A stretch of 7,030 nt of DNA from an uncultured Eggerthella sp. (GCA_900544455.1 UQVJ01000087.1:1-7030); one strand, 5' to 3'. Numbered from the stretch's first letter, positions 1 through 5,911 are shown. Translations and numbers: made by a program. The notes: generated from the letters alone by a model not told the origin.

Positions 1-883
1 AAACCTCATTCCAGTCGTCCATGGTAATGGGGCAACCGGCAGCATGACTGATTGCGGTGAGGTGAAGCATAGTGTTGGTGGATCCGCCGAAAGCCATATC
101 GAGCGCCATGCCGTTGCGGATGGAATGCTCGTTGATGATATCGAGCGCCGTGATATCTTCCGCTACAAGCTCCATGACCTTCATGCCTGCATGCTTTGCA
201 AGGCGGATGCGCTCAGAATACACAGCAGGGATGGTGCCGTTGCCGGGAAGGGCGATGCCCAGACCCTCAGACAAGCAGCAAATGGAGTTCGCGGTGAACA
301 TGCCCGAGCAGCTGCCGCAGGTGGGGCATGCGGTGTTCTCAAACCACTTGCACTCTTCTTCGGTCATAGTGCCGGCGGTTACCTGACCCACCGCATCAAA
401 CAAGGTGTTCAGGTCGGTTTCATTTCCACACTTGTCACGACCGGCAAGCATGGGGCCACCGGAAACAAGGACCGTAGGAATGTTCAGACGACAAGCAGCA
501 AGAAGCATGCCGGGAACAACCTTGTCACAAGAGGGAATGAGCACCATACCGTCAAACTGGTGACCCTGAACGACGCACTCAACCGAGTCGGCGATGACTT
601 CACGGCTGGCAAGAGAGAAGTGCATACCTTCATGGTTCATGGCAATGCCGTCACACACGCCGATGGTGGTTGCCTCCAAAGGCGTGCCACCCGCCATGCG
701 GACGCCTGCTTTAACAGCGTCGGCAATCTTATCCAGGTGATTATGACCGGGAATGATGTCGTTGGTGGAAGAGATAACGGCGATGAGTGGGCGCTCGATC
801 TCCTCATCGGTCAAACCGTCAGCCTTCAAAAGGCTTCGGTGCGGGGCACGCGCAAGGCCTTTCTTGATCGCGTCGCTTCGCAT
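1..883 (-). CDS. ilvD: Dihydroxy-acid dehydratase, N-terminal part (cut by window edge)
   Basis: IlvD dehydrates 2,3-dihydroxy-isovalerate and 2,3-dihydroxy-3-methylvalerate to the 2-keto acids, the third step of valine/isoleucine synthesis in the cytoplasm. The visible 294 residues start MRSDAIKKGLARAPHRSLLK and contain family signatures: PGHNHLD near residue 45, GVCDGIAMNHEGMHFSL near 75-91, the cluster ligand motif SCDK at 118-121, and CPTCGSCSGMFTANS at 186-200, with further iron-sulfur cysteines. The PGH (not PCN) form of the first motif resembles the E. coli-type enzyme. The full protein is usually about 550-615 residues, so roughly the second half lies beyond base 1. The ATG at 883-881 is preceded by AGAAAGGGGTG, a good ribosome binding site about 10 bases upstream. 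The gene sits alone behind a T-box-like leader with an attenuator. The identity is secure. Confidence 0.96.
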   Translation of the reverse strand, partial: MRSDAIKKGLARAPHRSLLKADGLTDEEIERPLIAVISSTNDIIPGHNHLDKIADAVKAGVRMAGGTPLEATTIGVCDGIAMNHEGMHFSLASREVIADSVECVVQGHQFDGMVLIPSCDKVVPGMLLAACRLNIPTVLVSGGPMLAGRDKCGNETDLNTLFDAVGQVTAGTMTEEECKWFENTACPTCGSCSGMFTANSICCLSEGLGIALPGNGTIPAVYSERIRLAKHAGMKVMELVAEDITALDIINEHSIRNGMALDMAFGGSTNTMLHLTAISHAAGCPITMDDWNEV

Positions 884-949
884 CTGATCACACCCCTTTC
901 TCTATTGGGCTCTTAAACTCATTGAGCGGGTTTCGGAAAACCCGAGCAT

Positions 950-981
950 AAAAAAATCCTGCGCAGCAGACTGCATCAGGA
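950..981 (-). terminator. Attenuator-type intrinsic terminator in the ilvD leader
   Basis: On the minus strand TCCTG (981-977) pairs with CAGGA (961-957). Inside it GCAG (974-971) pairs with CTGC (966-963) around a TCTG loop. A run of seven T residues follows (956-950). The hairpin ends about 65 bases before the ilvD start and lies downstream of the leader promoter, so it can only act on the ilvD transcript. That is the arrangement of a transcription attenuator. A second hairpin without a T-run (944-927, stem CGGGTTT/AAACCCG) follows directly. Confidence 0.75.
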
Positions 982-1206
982 CCACAAAGAGAGAGGGGAA
1001 ACACTGTTCCCACGGACCGATTACGGGGTCACCGATTCAGCCTACTGACCAACCACCGAATCGGAGATCGTCCGCTTCGAATGGAAGATGTTCAGGCAGA
1101 ACAGCTCAGAGGCGCCTTTCGGACCGTCCAACCATTGGCTTTCAGCAACCGCCAACTCTCTGTGGGAAGGATTCGTCCCTACTTTTCCTCGTCTGCGCTT
1201 TTCAAT
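950..1206 (-). promoter_or_regulatory. T-box-like tRNA-sensing leader of ilvD
   Basis: The minus-strand leader shows T-box stem I features in the right order. GACGAGG then AAAAGTA (1193-1180) matches the kink-turn and the AGTA side of the specifier loop. AGAGAG (1161-1156) is followed by a perfect TTGGC/GCCAA stem (1155-1151 with 1139-1135) capped by GGTTGCTGAAA (1150-1140), the classic distal-loop motif. GGAC/GTCC closes the helix above the specifier loop. GAAAGGCGCC (1120-1111), then TCTGAGCTG, matches its 3' side, with CCTC pairing back to GAGG. An intrinsic terminator at 950-981 ends the leader. T-boxes bind uncharged tRNA and prevent termination. Two points are uncertain: the apparent specifier is GGC (or AGG) and not Ile/Val/Leu, and I cannot find a canonical TGGNACC antiterminator sequence. 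The stem I match is strong; the rest is inferred. Confidence 0.7.
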
Positions 1207-1212
1207 GTTGTC

Positions 1213-1243
1213 ACTATAGCACCATCCAAAGCCAAGAGCGCAA
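1213..1243 (-). promoter_or_regulatory. Candidate promoter of the ilvD leader
   Basis: On the minus strand an extended -10, TGC followed by TATAGT (1221-1213), lies 19 bases downstream of TTGCGC (1243-1238). Transcription would begin near 1206, just before the T-box-like stem I, and after the upstream terminator at 1318-1364. The -35 is poor and its spacing long, so the call rests mainly on the extended -10 and on position. Confidence 0.5.
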
Positions 1244-1317
1244 CTTTATTTCAATGGAGTGAATTATTTTGCAAAAGCGTCACAGAGCGCCACAAAACCC
1301 AGCGGAGATACAGGCTC

Positions 1318-1364
1318 AAAAAAGAAGCCCGCCAGACTTTCATCCCCTGAAAGTCTGGCGGGCT
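1318..1364 (-). terminator. Very strong intrinsic terminator with 17-bp perfect stem
   Basis: Bases 1326-1342 and 1348-1364 are perfect inverted repeats of 17 bp around a 5-base loop. On the minus strand the stem is followed by TTCTTTTTT (1326-1318). There is no T-run on the other side, so it works for minus-strand transcripts. The nearest upstream minus-strand gene, prmC, already has its own terminator at 1703-1733. This one therefore either ends a separate short transcript or shields the ilvD leader from readthrough. Confidence 0.9.
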
Positions 1365-1578
1365 ACCTTCACGCCGAAACAATGTGCTCGCCGACGATTT
1401 AAAACCCCTCCCGCATTATGCGGAAACTCACCCATATATCGAATCGCGCTCGATCATTCGTCTTTAGGACTCCCCAGGCCTGAAGACGCTTTCCAAATGA
1501 ACGCGTTCCAATTGAACAAGTCCATTTAACCACGAGTTCAGACGAACATCAAACATCGATTTCAAATTAATTAACTGT
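1318..1578 (-). ncRNA. Candidate small structured RNA (unassigned)
   Basis: The stretch between the prmC terminator and the ilvD promoter has no ORF with family resemblance. On the minus strand it holds a possible extended -10 (TGT then GATAAT, 1593-1585), and then three local hairpins. Hairpin 1 is 1487-1460 (GTCTT/AAGAC with inner AGG/CCT), hairpin 2 is 1454-1438 (ATCGA/TCGAT) and hairpin 3 is 1423-1411 (CCGCA/TGCGG). The strong terminator at 1318-1364 follows. A transcript from about 1578 would be near 260 nucleotides. I do not recognise it as tRNA, 6S, SRP RNA, tmRNA or RNase P RNA. A 31-codon ORF starting at ATG 1434 runs into the terminator stem and looks accidental. The terminator is sure; the existence of the RNA is inferred. 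Confidence 0.3.
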
Positions 1579-1584
1579 TGTTTG

Positions 1585-1593
1585 ATTATCACA
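1585..1593 (-). promoter_or_regulatory. Possible extended -10 element for the candidate small RNA
   Basis: TGTGATAAT on the minus strand has the TGN plus hexamer form of an extended -10, in an A+T-rich patch (about 1555-1620). No good -35 is visible at 16-18 bases. Nearby GTTTG/CAAAC arms (1580-1596) form a small inverted repeat overlapping it that could be an operator. Confidence 0.25.
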
Positions 1594-1702
1594 AACTATG
1601 TATCTAACTACTATTTTGCGACCTGTCGACCTGCGCTTTCAAAATTTCTTGTTATGTACGCGTTCCATGCAATCTGGTTTTTGCGAATCAAGCCGCGCTA
1701 AC

Positions 1703-1733
1703 AAAAAACCGCTGTTCCTTCGCAGAACAGCGG
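1703..1733 (-). terminator. Intrinsic terminator of prmC
   Basis: CCGCTGTTC (1709-1717) and GAACAGCGG (1725-1733) form a 9-bp perfect stem with a 7-base loop. On the minus strand it is followed by TTTTTT (1708-1703). It lies 24 bases after the prmC stop codon. Confidence 0.92.
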
Positions 1734-1756
1734 CTCTTCAAAGACAAAGGAGTACA

Positions 1757-2692
1757 TTAACGGGGTTTTCGGGCCACCAGCACTCGCGGCCGACCTGTCA
1801 AGTCTTGCGCTATTCGAGCCTGCTCGAATCCAGCATCGCAAGCGCAGCTGAACGCTTGATCAAGGTGCCCCTCAAACAATTCGACCGCCAAAACGCCACC
1901 AGGCTTCAAATACGAAAGAGCATCCGGAAGGAACCTTCTGAACAAATCGAGGCCATCCTCCCCGCCGTCTAAAGCCAGACGCGGATCCCACTCGCTTACT
2001 TCTCGAGGAAGGCCGTCGCATACCTTTGTGGGCACATAAGGTGGGTTGGAGATAATAAGGTCAAAGCTCCCCCTCTCATCGTGATCGAGTGCACCAAGCA
2101 AATCGCTTCCGCGAACCTCAACGCGATCACCAAGCCCAAGTGCTGCAATATTCTTTCCAGCAAGAGCCAGAGCTTCGGGGGCAATGTCAAGCGCCACAAC
2201 ATGCGCCGCTGGATATTCAGAGGCAATCGAGCAGGCAATGCATCCCGACCCCGTGCACAGGTCCACAGCGCGAAGCTCGGGCAATTCGGGGGAAACGACT
2301 TCCTCGCCATTTTCGCCTGCGGCAATATGGTCAGCAACACGCGGGAGCTTCAGTTCCGCAAACGCCTCGCTCACTAAAACCTCAGTTTCGGGGCGAGGGA
2401 TCAAGACATTCGGAGCAACCAGAACGGTTATATAGCGAAAAGGAACCTTACCGCTGATAAGCTGCAGCGGCTCCCCCTTGCCGCGACGGGCAACGAAATC
2501 ACGCAGAACAGCTCGTTCATCAAGCGTAAGGGGTTGCTCAAAATTCACGTACAACTCGATCCGGCTCAAGCCTGTAGCTTCAGACATCAGCCATTCCGCT
2601 GAAAGACGAGGATTATCATCTCCCTTGCGCTCAAGGAACCCTACCGTCCAATCAAGAGCCGCCTTTATGGTCCACATATCGTTATCAGCCAT
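1757..2692 (-). CDS. prmC: Peptide chain release factor N5-glutamine methyltransferase PrmC (HemK family)
   Basis: PrmC uses S-adenosylmethionine to methylate the side-chain amide of the GGQ glutamine in release factors RF1 and RF2, raising termination efficiency. An N-terminal helical, factor-binding domain (about residues 1-90) precedes a Rossmann-type methyltransferase domain. IPRPETE at 98-104, the SAM-binding DLCTGSG at 144-150, the catalytic NPPY at 216-219 and EWDPRLALDGG at 234-244 are all present. The 311 residues exceed the roughly 277 of E. coli PrmC. Part of the excess is an acidic stretch at about 119-140, before the SAM motif. I prefer ATG 2692 over an in-frame GTG at 2701: AAAGGTGG lies five bases before the ATG and would abut the GTG. 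It lies downstream of its substrate gene prfA in the same direction, separated by a terminator. Confidence 0.94.
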   Translation of the reverse strand: MADNDMWTIKAALDWTVGFLERKGDDNPRLSAEWLMSEATGLSRIELYVNFEQPLTLDERAVLRDFVARRGKGEPLQLISGKVPFRYITVLVAPNVLIPRPETEVLVSEAFAELKLPRVADHIAAGENGEEVVSPELPELRAVDLCTGSGCIACSIASEYPAAHVVALDIAPEALALAGKNIAALGLGDRVEVRGSDLLGALDHDERGSFDLIISNPPYVPTKVCDGLPREVSEWDPRLALDGGEDGLDLFRRFLPDALSYLKPGGVLAVELFEGHLDQAFSCACDAGFEQARIAQDLTGRPRVLVARKPR

Positions 2693-2802
2693 ACCGGCCA
2701 CCTTTCACTACCACACACCAAGCCAGGCGCACCGAGCTTCAGCGCGAACAACATGCACGCTCATCACGCTTGCCGGACATACGCCAGACAGCAATGTCAC
2801 AT

Positions 2803-2845
2803 AAAAAAGGGCAGGACATCGACCCTAGGCCACGCCCTACCCTTT
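2803..2845 (-). terminator. Intrinsic terminator of prfA
   Basis: On the minus strand AAAGGGTAGG (2845-2836) pairs with CCTGCCCTTT (2815-2806), with one T-G wobble, around a 20-base loop. The T-run continues to 2803. It lies 63 bases after the prfA stop and 110 bases before the prmC start, so at least part of the prfA transcript should end here. I see no convincing prmC promoter in 2693-2802. Confidence 0.8.
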
Positions 2846-2908
2846 CAGATTCTTCTCGAATCGCAAATCTCGCACAACGCTGCCAGGCACCGCAAAGCGA
2901 CGGTGACG

Positions 2909-3967
2909 CTAAACGGCTTCCTCGAGCTTCTGAGCTCGGTCAGCTGCCTGCAACGCAGTAATTACATCCTCCAGCAAGTCTCCCATAAGCACCCCATTAT
3001 AGGTGGAGTTGAAACCGATACGATGATCGGTCACACGGTCCTGAGGGGCGTTGTAGGTACGGATCTTCTCGGCACGATCGCCCGAGCCGATCTGGGCCAA
3101 ACGCTTTGCGCCTTCAGCTGCTTGCTGCTCTGCAAGCATCTTCTCGTACAAACGAGCACGGAGAACGGCCATTGCGGCAATCTTGTTTTGCAGCTGGCTC
3201 TTCTGATCCTGAGACTGGACCACCAAACCGGAAGGCAAGTGCGTGATGCGGACCGCCGAGTCGGTAGTGTTAACACACTGGCCGCCCGGTCCACCAGCAC
3301 GGAACACATCGATACGAAGGTCGCTGTCTTTGATGTCGATATCGATTTCGTCCGCCTCGGGAAGAACGGCAACGGTAGCCGTTGAGGTATGGATACGGCC
3401 CTGGCTTTCCGTTTTGGGGATTCGCTGGACGCGGTGAACGCCCGACTCGAACTTCATGACCGAATACACTTTATTACCCGTTACCTTGAACTGTATTTCC
3501 TTATAGCCGCCCGCTTCGGATGGGGAGACGTCCATAGCCTCCACCTTCCACCCATGATGGTCGGCAAAACGCAGGTACATCTTATACAGATCACCGGCAA
3601 AAATTGCCGCTTCATCGCCACCTGCGGCTGCGCGGATTTCAACGATGATGTTCTTCTCGTCAGCAGGATCAGAGGGGATAAGCATGAACTTGATGTCTTC
3701 TTCAAGTTGAGGAAGTTCACCTTCGATACGAGAGATCTCTTCCTGAGCAAATTCCTTCATATCGGCATCGGAGAGCATCTCCTTGGCCTCTGCCAAGTCG
3801 TTGAGATCCTGCACATATTTGCGAGCAGCTACAACAAGCGGACCCTGGTCGGCGTAGCTCTTTGCGAGCTTATTGTATTCATGCTGGTCGGCAAGAACCT
3901 GAGGATCGCCCAGCTTCTGCTCCAGCTCTTCATATGCATCGATGATCTTCTCAAGCTTTTCGCGCAT
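2909..3967 (-). CDS. prfA: Peptide chain release factor 1 (RF1)
   Basis: RF1 recognises UAA and UAG in the ribosomal A site and triggers hydrolysis of peptidyl-tRNA. The 352-residue protein has the usual layout: an N-terminal coiled helical domain (about 1-100), then the codon-recognition region. PKT at 184-186 sits in the place of the RF1 tripeptide, within VQRIPKTESQGRIHTS. The catalytic GGQ is at 228-230 in RAGGPGGQCVNTTDSAVR, and Gln230 is the expected PrmC target. The residue after GGQ is Cys where E. coli has His. Length is close to the 360 of E. coli RF1. ATG at 3967 has AAAAGGAAGA a few bases upstream. prmC follows downstream on the same strand, and trxB precedes it with about 95 bases between. 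Confidence 0.97.
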   Translation of the reverse strand: MREKLEKIIDAYEELEQKLGDPQVLADQHEYNKLAKSYADQGPLVVAARKYVQDLNDLAEAKEMLSDADMKEFAQEEISRIEGELPQLEEDIKFMLIPSDPADEKNIIVEIRAAAGGDEAAIFAGDLYKMYLRFADHHGWKVEAMDVSPSEAGGYKEIQFKVTGNKVYSVMKFESGVHRVQRIPKTESQGRIHTSTATVAVLPEADEIDIDIKDSDLRIDVFRAGGPGGQCVNTTDSAVRITHLPSGLVVQSQDQKSQLQNKIAAMAVLRARLYEKMLAEQQAAEGAKRLAQIGSGDRAEKIRTYNAPQDRVTDHRIGFNSTYNGVLMGDLLEDVITALQAADRAQKLEEAV

Positions 3968-3991
3968 GTTCTTCCTTTTCGCATTTCAATT

Positions 3992-4041
3992 GCCAGTTCC
4001 ATCAACTGGCTCACGATCATGTGCCCACAAGCACATGATCG
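3992..4041. repeat. Two tandem inverted repeats between trxB and prfA
   Basis: CGATCATGTGC (4014-4024) and GCACATGATCG (4031-4041) form an 11-bp perfect stem with a 6-base loop. Three bases away GCCAGTT (3992-3998) and AACTGGC (4004-4010) form a 7-bp stem with a 5-base loop. Neither is followed by a T-run on either strand, so they are not standard intrinsic terminators. They fill most of the 95-base trxB-prfA gap and would lie in the prfA 5' leader or the trxB 3' end. A processing, stability or protein-binding role is possible. Confidence 0.8.
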
Positions 4042-4062
4042 GAAAATTCACAGCCATATATT

Positions 4063-5007
4063 TTAGCATGAAGACAAGAAACTAGCAGCCGCCTCCGCAG
4101 CAAGAGCACCATCGGATACCGCAGTTACAACCTGGCGCAAAGGCGTGGTGCGCACATCACCTGCAGCAAATAAACCTGGAACCGATGTTGCCCCGCCCTC
4201 ATCGGCGACAATATAGCCCGAGCCGTCAAGCTCAACAAGCCCGTCAAGCCATGCCGTATCGGGGTGCGTACCAATGGCAGCAAAGATTCCCTGGGCACGA
4301 ATCGTGCTCGTTTCCCCCGTCAAAACGCTTTTTAACCGAGCGCCACTTACGCGGCCCTCTTCCTGCAAGACATCCGACACAATACTGTTCCAATGCACTA
4401 CCAGGTTCTCCATGCCCTTAAGCTGCTTGGCATACCAAGGGCTCGCTTTCAGCTCCTCACGGCGATGCACCAAATGAACGGTTTGCGCAACGCGGTGTAA
4501 ATACACCACATCGGCAACAGCGCTATCGCCACCGCCCACCACAATCACATCCTTATTGCGAAAGAAATTGCCATCGCACGTTGCGCAATACGAGATGCCC
4601 TTCCCCACTAAGGAAGCGGCTCCATCAACGGGAAGGGGCACGGGCTTCGCTCCGGTAGCGATAATCACGCTGCGTGCAGGATAGGTGCCCTGCGTCCCTT
4701 GTACAACAAACCGAGCGCCACCCCTATTTCCTTCGCCCAACGAAATGCCTATGGCTTTATCGCTTTCGATCACGGCACCGAACCGTTCCGCCTGCAACCT
4801 CAGAGAATAGGCAGCTTCGAATCCATTGATTCCATCGGGAAACCCTGGATAATTCTCAAGATTGTCGATGGAGAGAAGCTGCCCTCCTGCTCCAAGCTCT
4901 TCCAGAACCACCGCAGAAAGGCCAGCACGTGCAGCGTAGATACTCGCGGTAAGCCCAGCAGGACCTGCACCCACGATCACGATATCGGTAATTTTTTTCT
5001 CCACCAT
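4063..5007 (-). CDS. trxB: Thioredoxin-disulfide reductase
   Basis: TrxB is a cytoplasmic FAD enzyme that passes electrons from NADPH to thioredoxin. The 314 residues match the usual low-molecular-weight form. The FAD-binding GAGPAG is at 13-18, the redox-active CATC at 141-144 in SYCATCDG, the NADPH-binding GGGDSA at 158-163, and the C-terminal FAD motif GLFAAGDVR near 285. The ATG at 5007 is chosen over an in-frame GTG at 5016: AAGGGGAGG lies nine bases upstream of the ATG but directly abuts the GTG. The likely partner trxA lies about 600 bases away on the same strand, beyond a divergent potassium channel gene. No U-tract terminator follows the stop, only the paired hairpins at 3992-4041, so some co-transcription with prfA is possible. 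Confidence 0.96.
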   Translation of the reverse strand: MVEKKITDIVIVGAGPAGLTASIYAARAGLSAVVLEELGAGGQLLSIDNLENYPGFPDGINGFEAAYSLRLQAERFGAVIESDKAIGISLGEGNRGGARFVVQGTQGTYPARSVIIATGAKPVPLPVDGAASLVGKGISYCATCDGNFFRNKDVIVVGGGDSAVADVVYLHRVAQTVHLVHRREELKASPWYAKQLKGMENLVVHWNSIVSDVLQEEGRVSGARLKSVLTGETSTIRAQGIFAAIGTHPDTAWLDGLVELDGSGYIVADEGGATSVPGLFAAGDVRTTPLRQVVTAVSDGALAAEAAASFLSSC

Positions 5008-5048
5008 AGGAAGCACCCTCCCCTTCTTCGTCCCGACATTGCAAGAGC

Positions 5049-5077
5049 TTCAGCGAACAATGCGAACACCCTATAGG
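5049..5077. promoter_or_regulatory. Candidate promoter region with palindromic -10 between trxB and the channel gene
   Basis: On the plus strand TTCAGC (5049-5054) is followed after 17 bases by TATAGG (5072-5077), about 45 bases before the preferred channel start. The -10 lies in the palindrome CCTATAGG (5070-5077), so the same bases read TATAGG on the minus strand, about 65 bases before the trxB start. No good minus-strand -35 is visible. The plus-strand assignment is moderate and the bidirectional use is speculative. Confidence 0.4.
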
Positions 5078-5122
5078 AGCTTTGAGCGTACAATAGCAGC
5101 ACCCAAGCAGAAACGAGCCTCT

Positions 5123-5593
5123 ATGAGCACGCCCCAAAAGAATCAGCCCCTCCGTTCCGCCAAGCAATCACTTGCAGTGCTTGCCAATGCCTTTAAGCAG
5201 ATTGGAGGCTGCGGACTCTTCGCCGCCTATGGAGCATTTCTCCTAGTCTGCTGCGCATTGTTCTGCATCCTCGAGCCTGAGACTTTCCCCGTTTTCGGCA
5301 ATGCCGTCTGGTATTCCTTTCAAGCCATTACCACTATTGGATTTGGCGATATCGTTGCCCATACCACCATCTGTCGCGCTATCACGATTCTCATGGGGCT
5401 TTCTTCGCTTGTCATCGTTGCCCTGATCACCGGCACCGTAGTCAATTACTACAACGAAATGATGAGACTACGGAAAAACGACAGCATCATGGCCTTCGAT
5501 GAGCAAATGAGAAAGCTCACCGAGCTTTCTCCCGATGAGCTTTCCGAGCTTGAACAAAAGTATCGCGACTTCACCAAAGGGCATCGCCAGTAA
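5123..5593 (+). CDS. Small two-transmembrane potassium channel (ion channel family 2)
   Basis: This is a pore-forming K+ channel subunit of the inner membrane, expected to act as a tetramer. With the ATG at 5123 it has 156 residues: a short cationic N-terminus, helix TM1 (about 31-50), a pore helix and selectivity filter (NAVWYSFQAITTIGFGD, filter TIGFGD at 71-76), helix TM2 (about 85-108), then a soluble charged helical tail of about 45 residues with no RCK nucleotide-binding domain. Cysteines at 30, 43, 44, 48 and 84 cluster in or beside the membrane helices. Upstream in-frame starts (TTG 5039, ATG 5060) are possible, but they would place the start inside the likely promoter and add a conserved-looking-free basic extension. 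No start has a strong ribosome binding site, so the start is uncertain. It is the only plus-strand gene and ends nine bases from the convergent trxA. Confidence 0.88.
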   Translation: MSTPQKNQPLRSAKQSLAVLANAFKQIGGCGLFAAYGAFLLVCCALFCILEPETFPVFGNAVWYSFQAITTIGFGDIVAHTTICRAITILMGLSSLVIVALITGTVVNYYNEMMRLRKNDSIMAFDEQMRKLTELSPDELSELEQKYRDFTKGHRQ

Positions 5594-5602
5594 CTCGCAG
5601 GT

Positions 5603-5911
5603 TTAATCCAGAGCCTCGACTAACGTCTGCTCAGGCTGAACGCCCACGAACTGTCGAGCAATGGATCCACCTTTGAATACGATAAGCGTCGGAACGCTCA
5701 TCACGCCAAAACGCTGGGCAAGTTCAGGCTCCTGGTCAACATCAACCTTGTACACCGCCGCCCTACCCTGCTTGGCAAGCGCAACCCGATCAAGAACGGG
5801 AGCCATCATCTTACATGGCCCGCACCAGGTGGCGAAGAAGTCAACCAATACAGGGTACGGAACGTTCTCGACCTTTTCAGCGAATTCGGACTGGGTGATA
5901 TGGGGCACCAT
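5603..5911 (-). CDS. trxA: Thioredoxin
   Basis: Thioredoxin is the small cytoplasmic dithiol carrier that is reduced by TrxB and in turn reduces protein disulfides such as ribonucleotide reductase. The 102-residue protein is a single thioredoxin fold. The active site is WCGPC (Trp29, Cys30, Cys33) in DFFATWCGPCKMMAPVL, and the cis-proline loop is MSVPTLIVF (Pro74). Length is close to the 105-109 typical of the family. ATG at 5911 has AAGGGAG six bases upstream. There is no obvious terminator after its stop, which lies nine bases from the stop of the convergent channel gene. A promoter candidate is visible upstream, and the thrS terminator insulates it from thrS. Confidence 0.96.
   Translation of the reverse strand: MVPHITQSEFAEKVENVPYPVLVDFFATWCGPCKMMAPVLDRVALAKQGRAAVYKVDVDQEPELAQRFGVMSVPTLIVFKGGSIARQFVGVQPEQTLVEALD

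Noticed and set aside
44..916. Long plus-strand open frame of 290 codons opposite ilvD
   Set aside because: It is the antisense shadow of ilvD. Its translation has no family resemblance, while the minus strand gives a clear dihydroxy-acid dehydratase.
1081..1350. Plus-strand ORF of 89 codons in the ilvD leader region
   Set aside because: It is antisense to the T-box-like leader and ends within the terminator stem. The sequence is explained by RNA structure on the minus strand.
1365..1460. tRNA or known housekeeping RNA in the prmC-ilvD gap
   Set aside because: I looked for a cloverleaf, a CCA end and the signatures of 6S, SRP, tmRNA and RNase P RNA. Only a GATTCGA-like stretch was seen, without matching arms.
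1598..1972. Plus-strand ORF of 124 codons across the prmC terminator
   Set aside because: It reads through the prmC terminator hairpin and antisense to the prmC 3' end, with no resemblance to a protein family.
2693..2701. GTG 2701 as prmC start, and by analogy GTG 5016 as trxB start
   Set aside because: In both cases the ribosome binding site abuts the GTG and is properly spaced only for the downstream ATG (2692 and 5007).
2753..4066. Two plus-strand open frames (2753-3385 and 3389-4066) opposite prfA
   Set aside because: They mirror the RF1 coding sequence and have no recognisable domains or ribosome binding sites.
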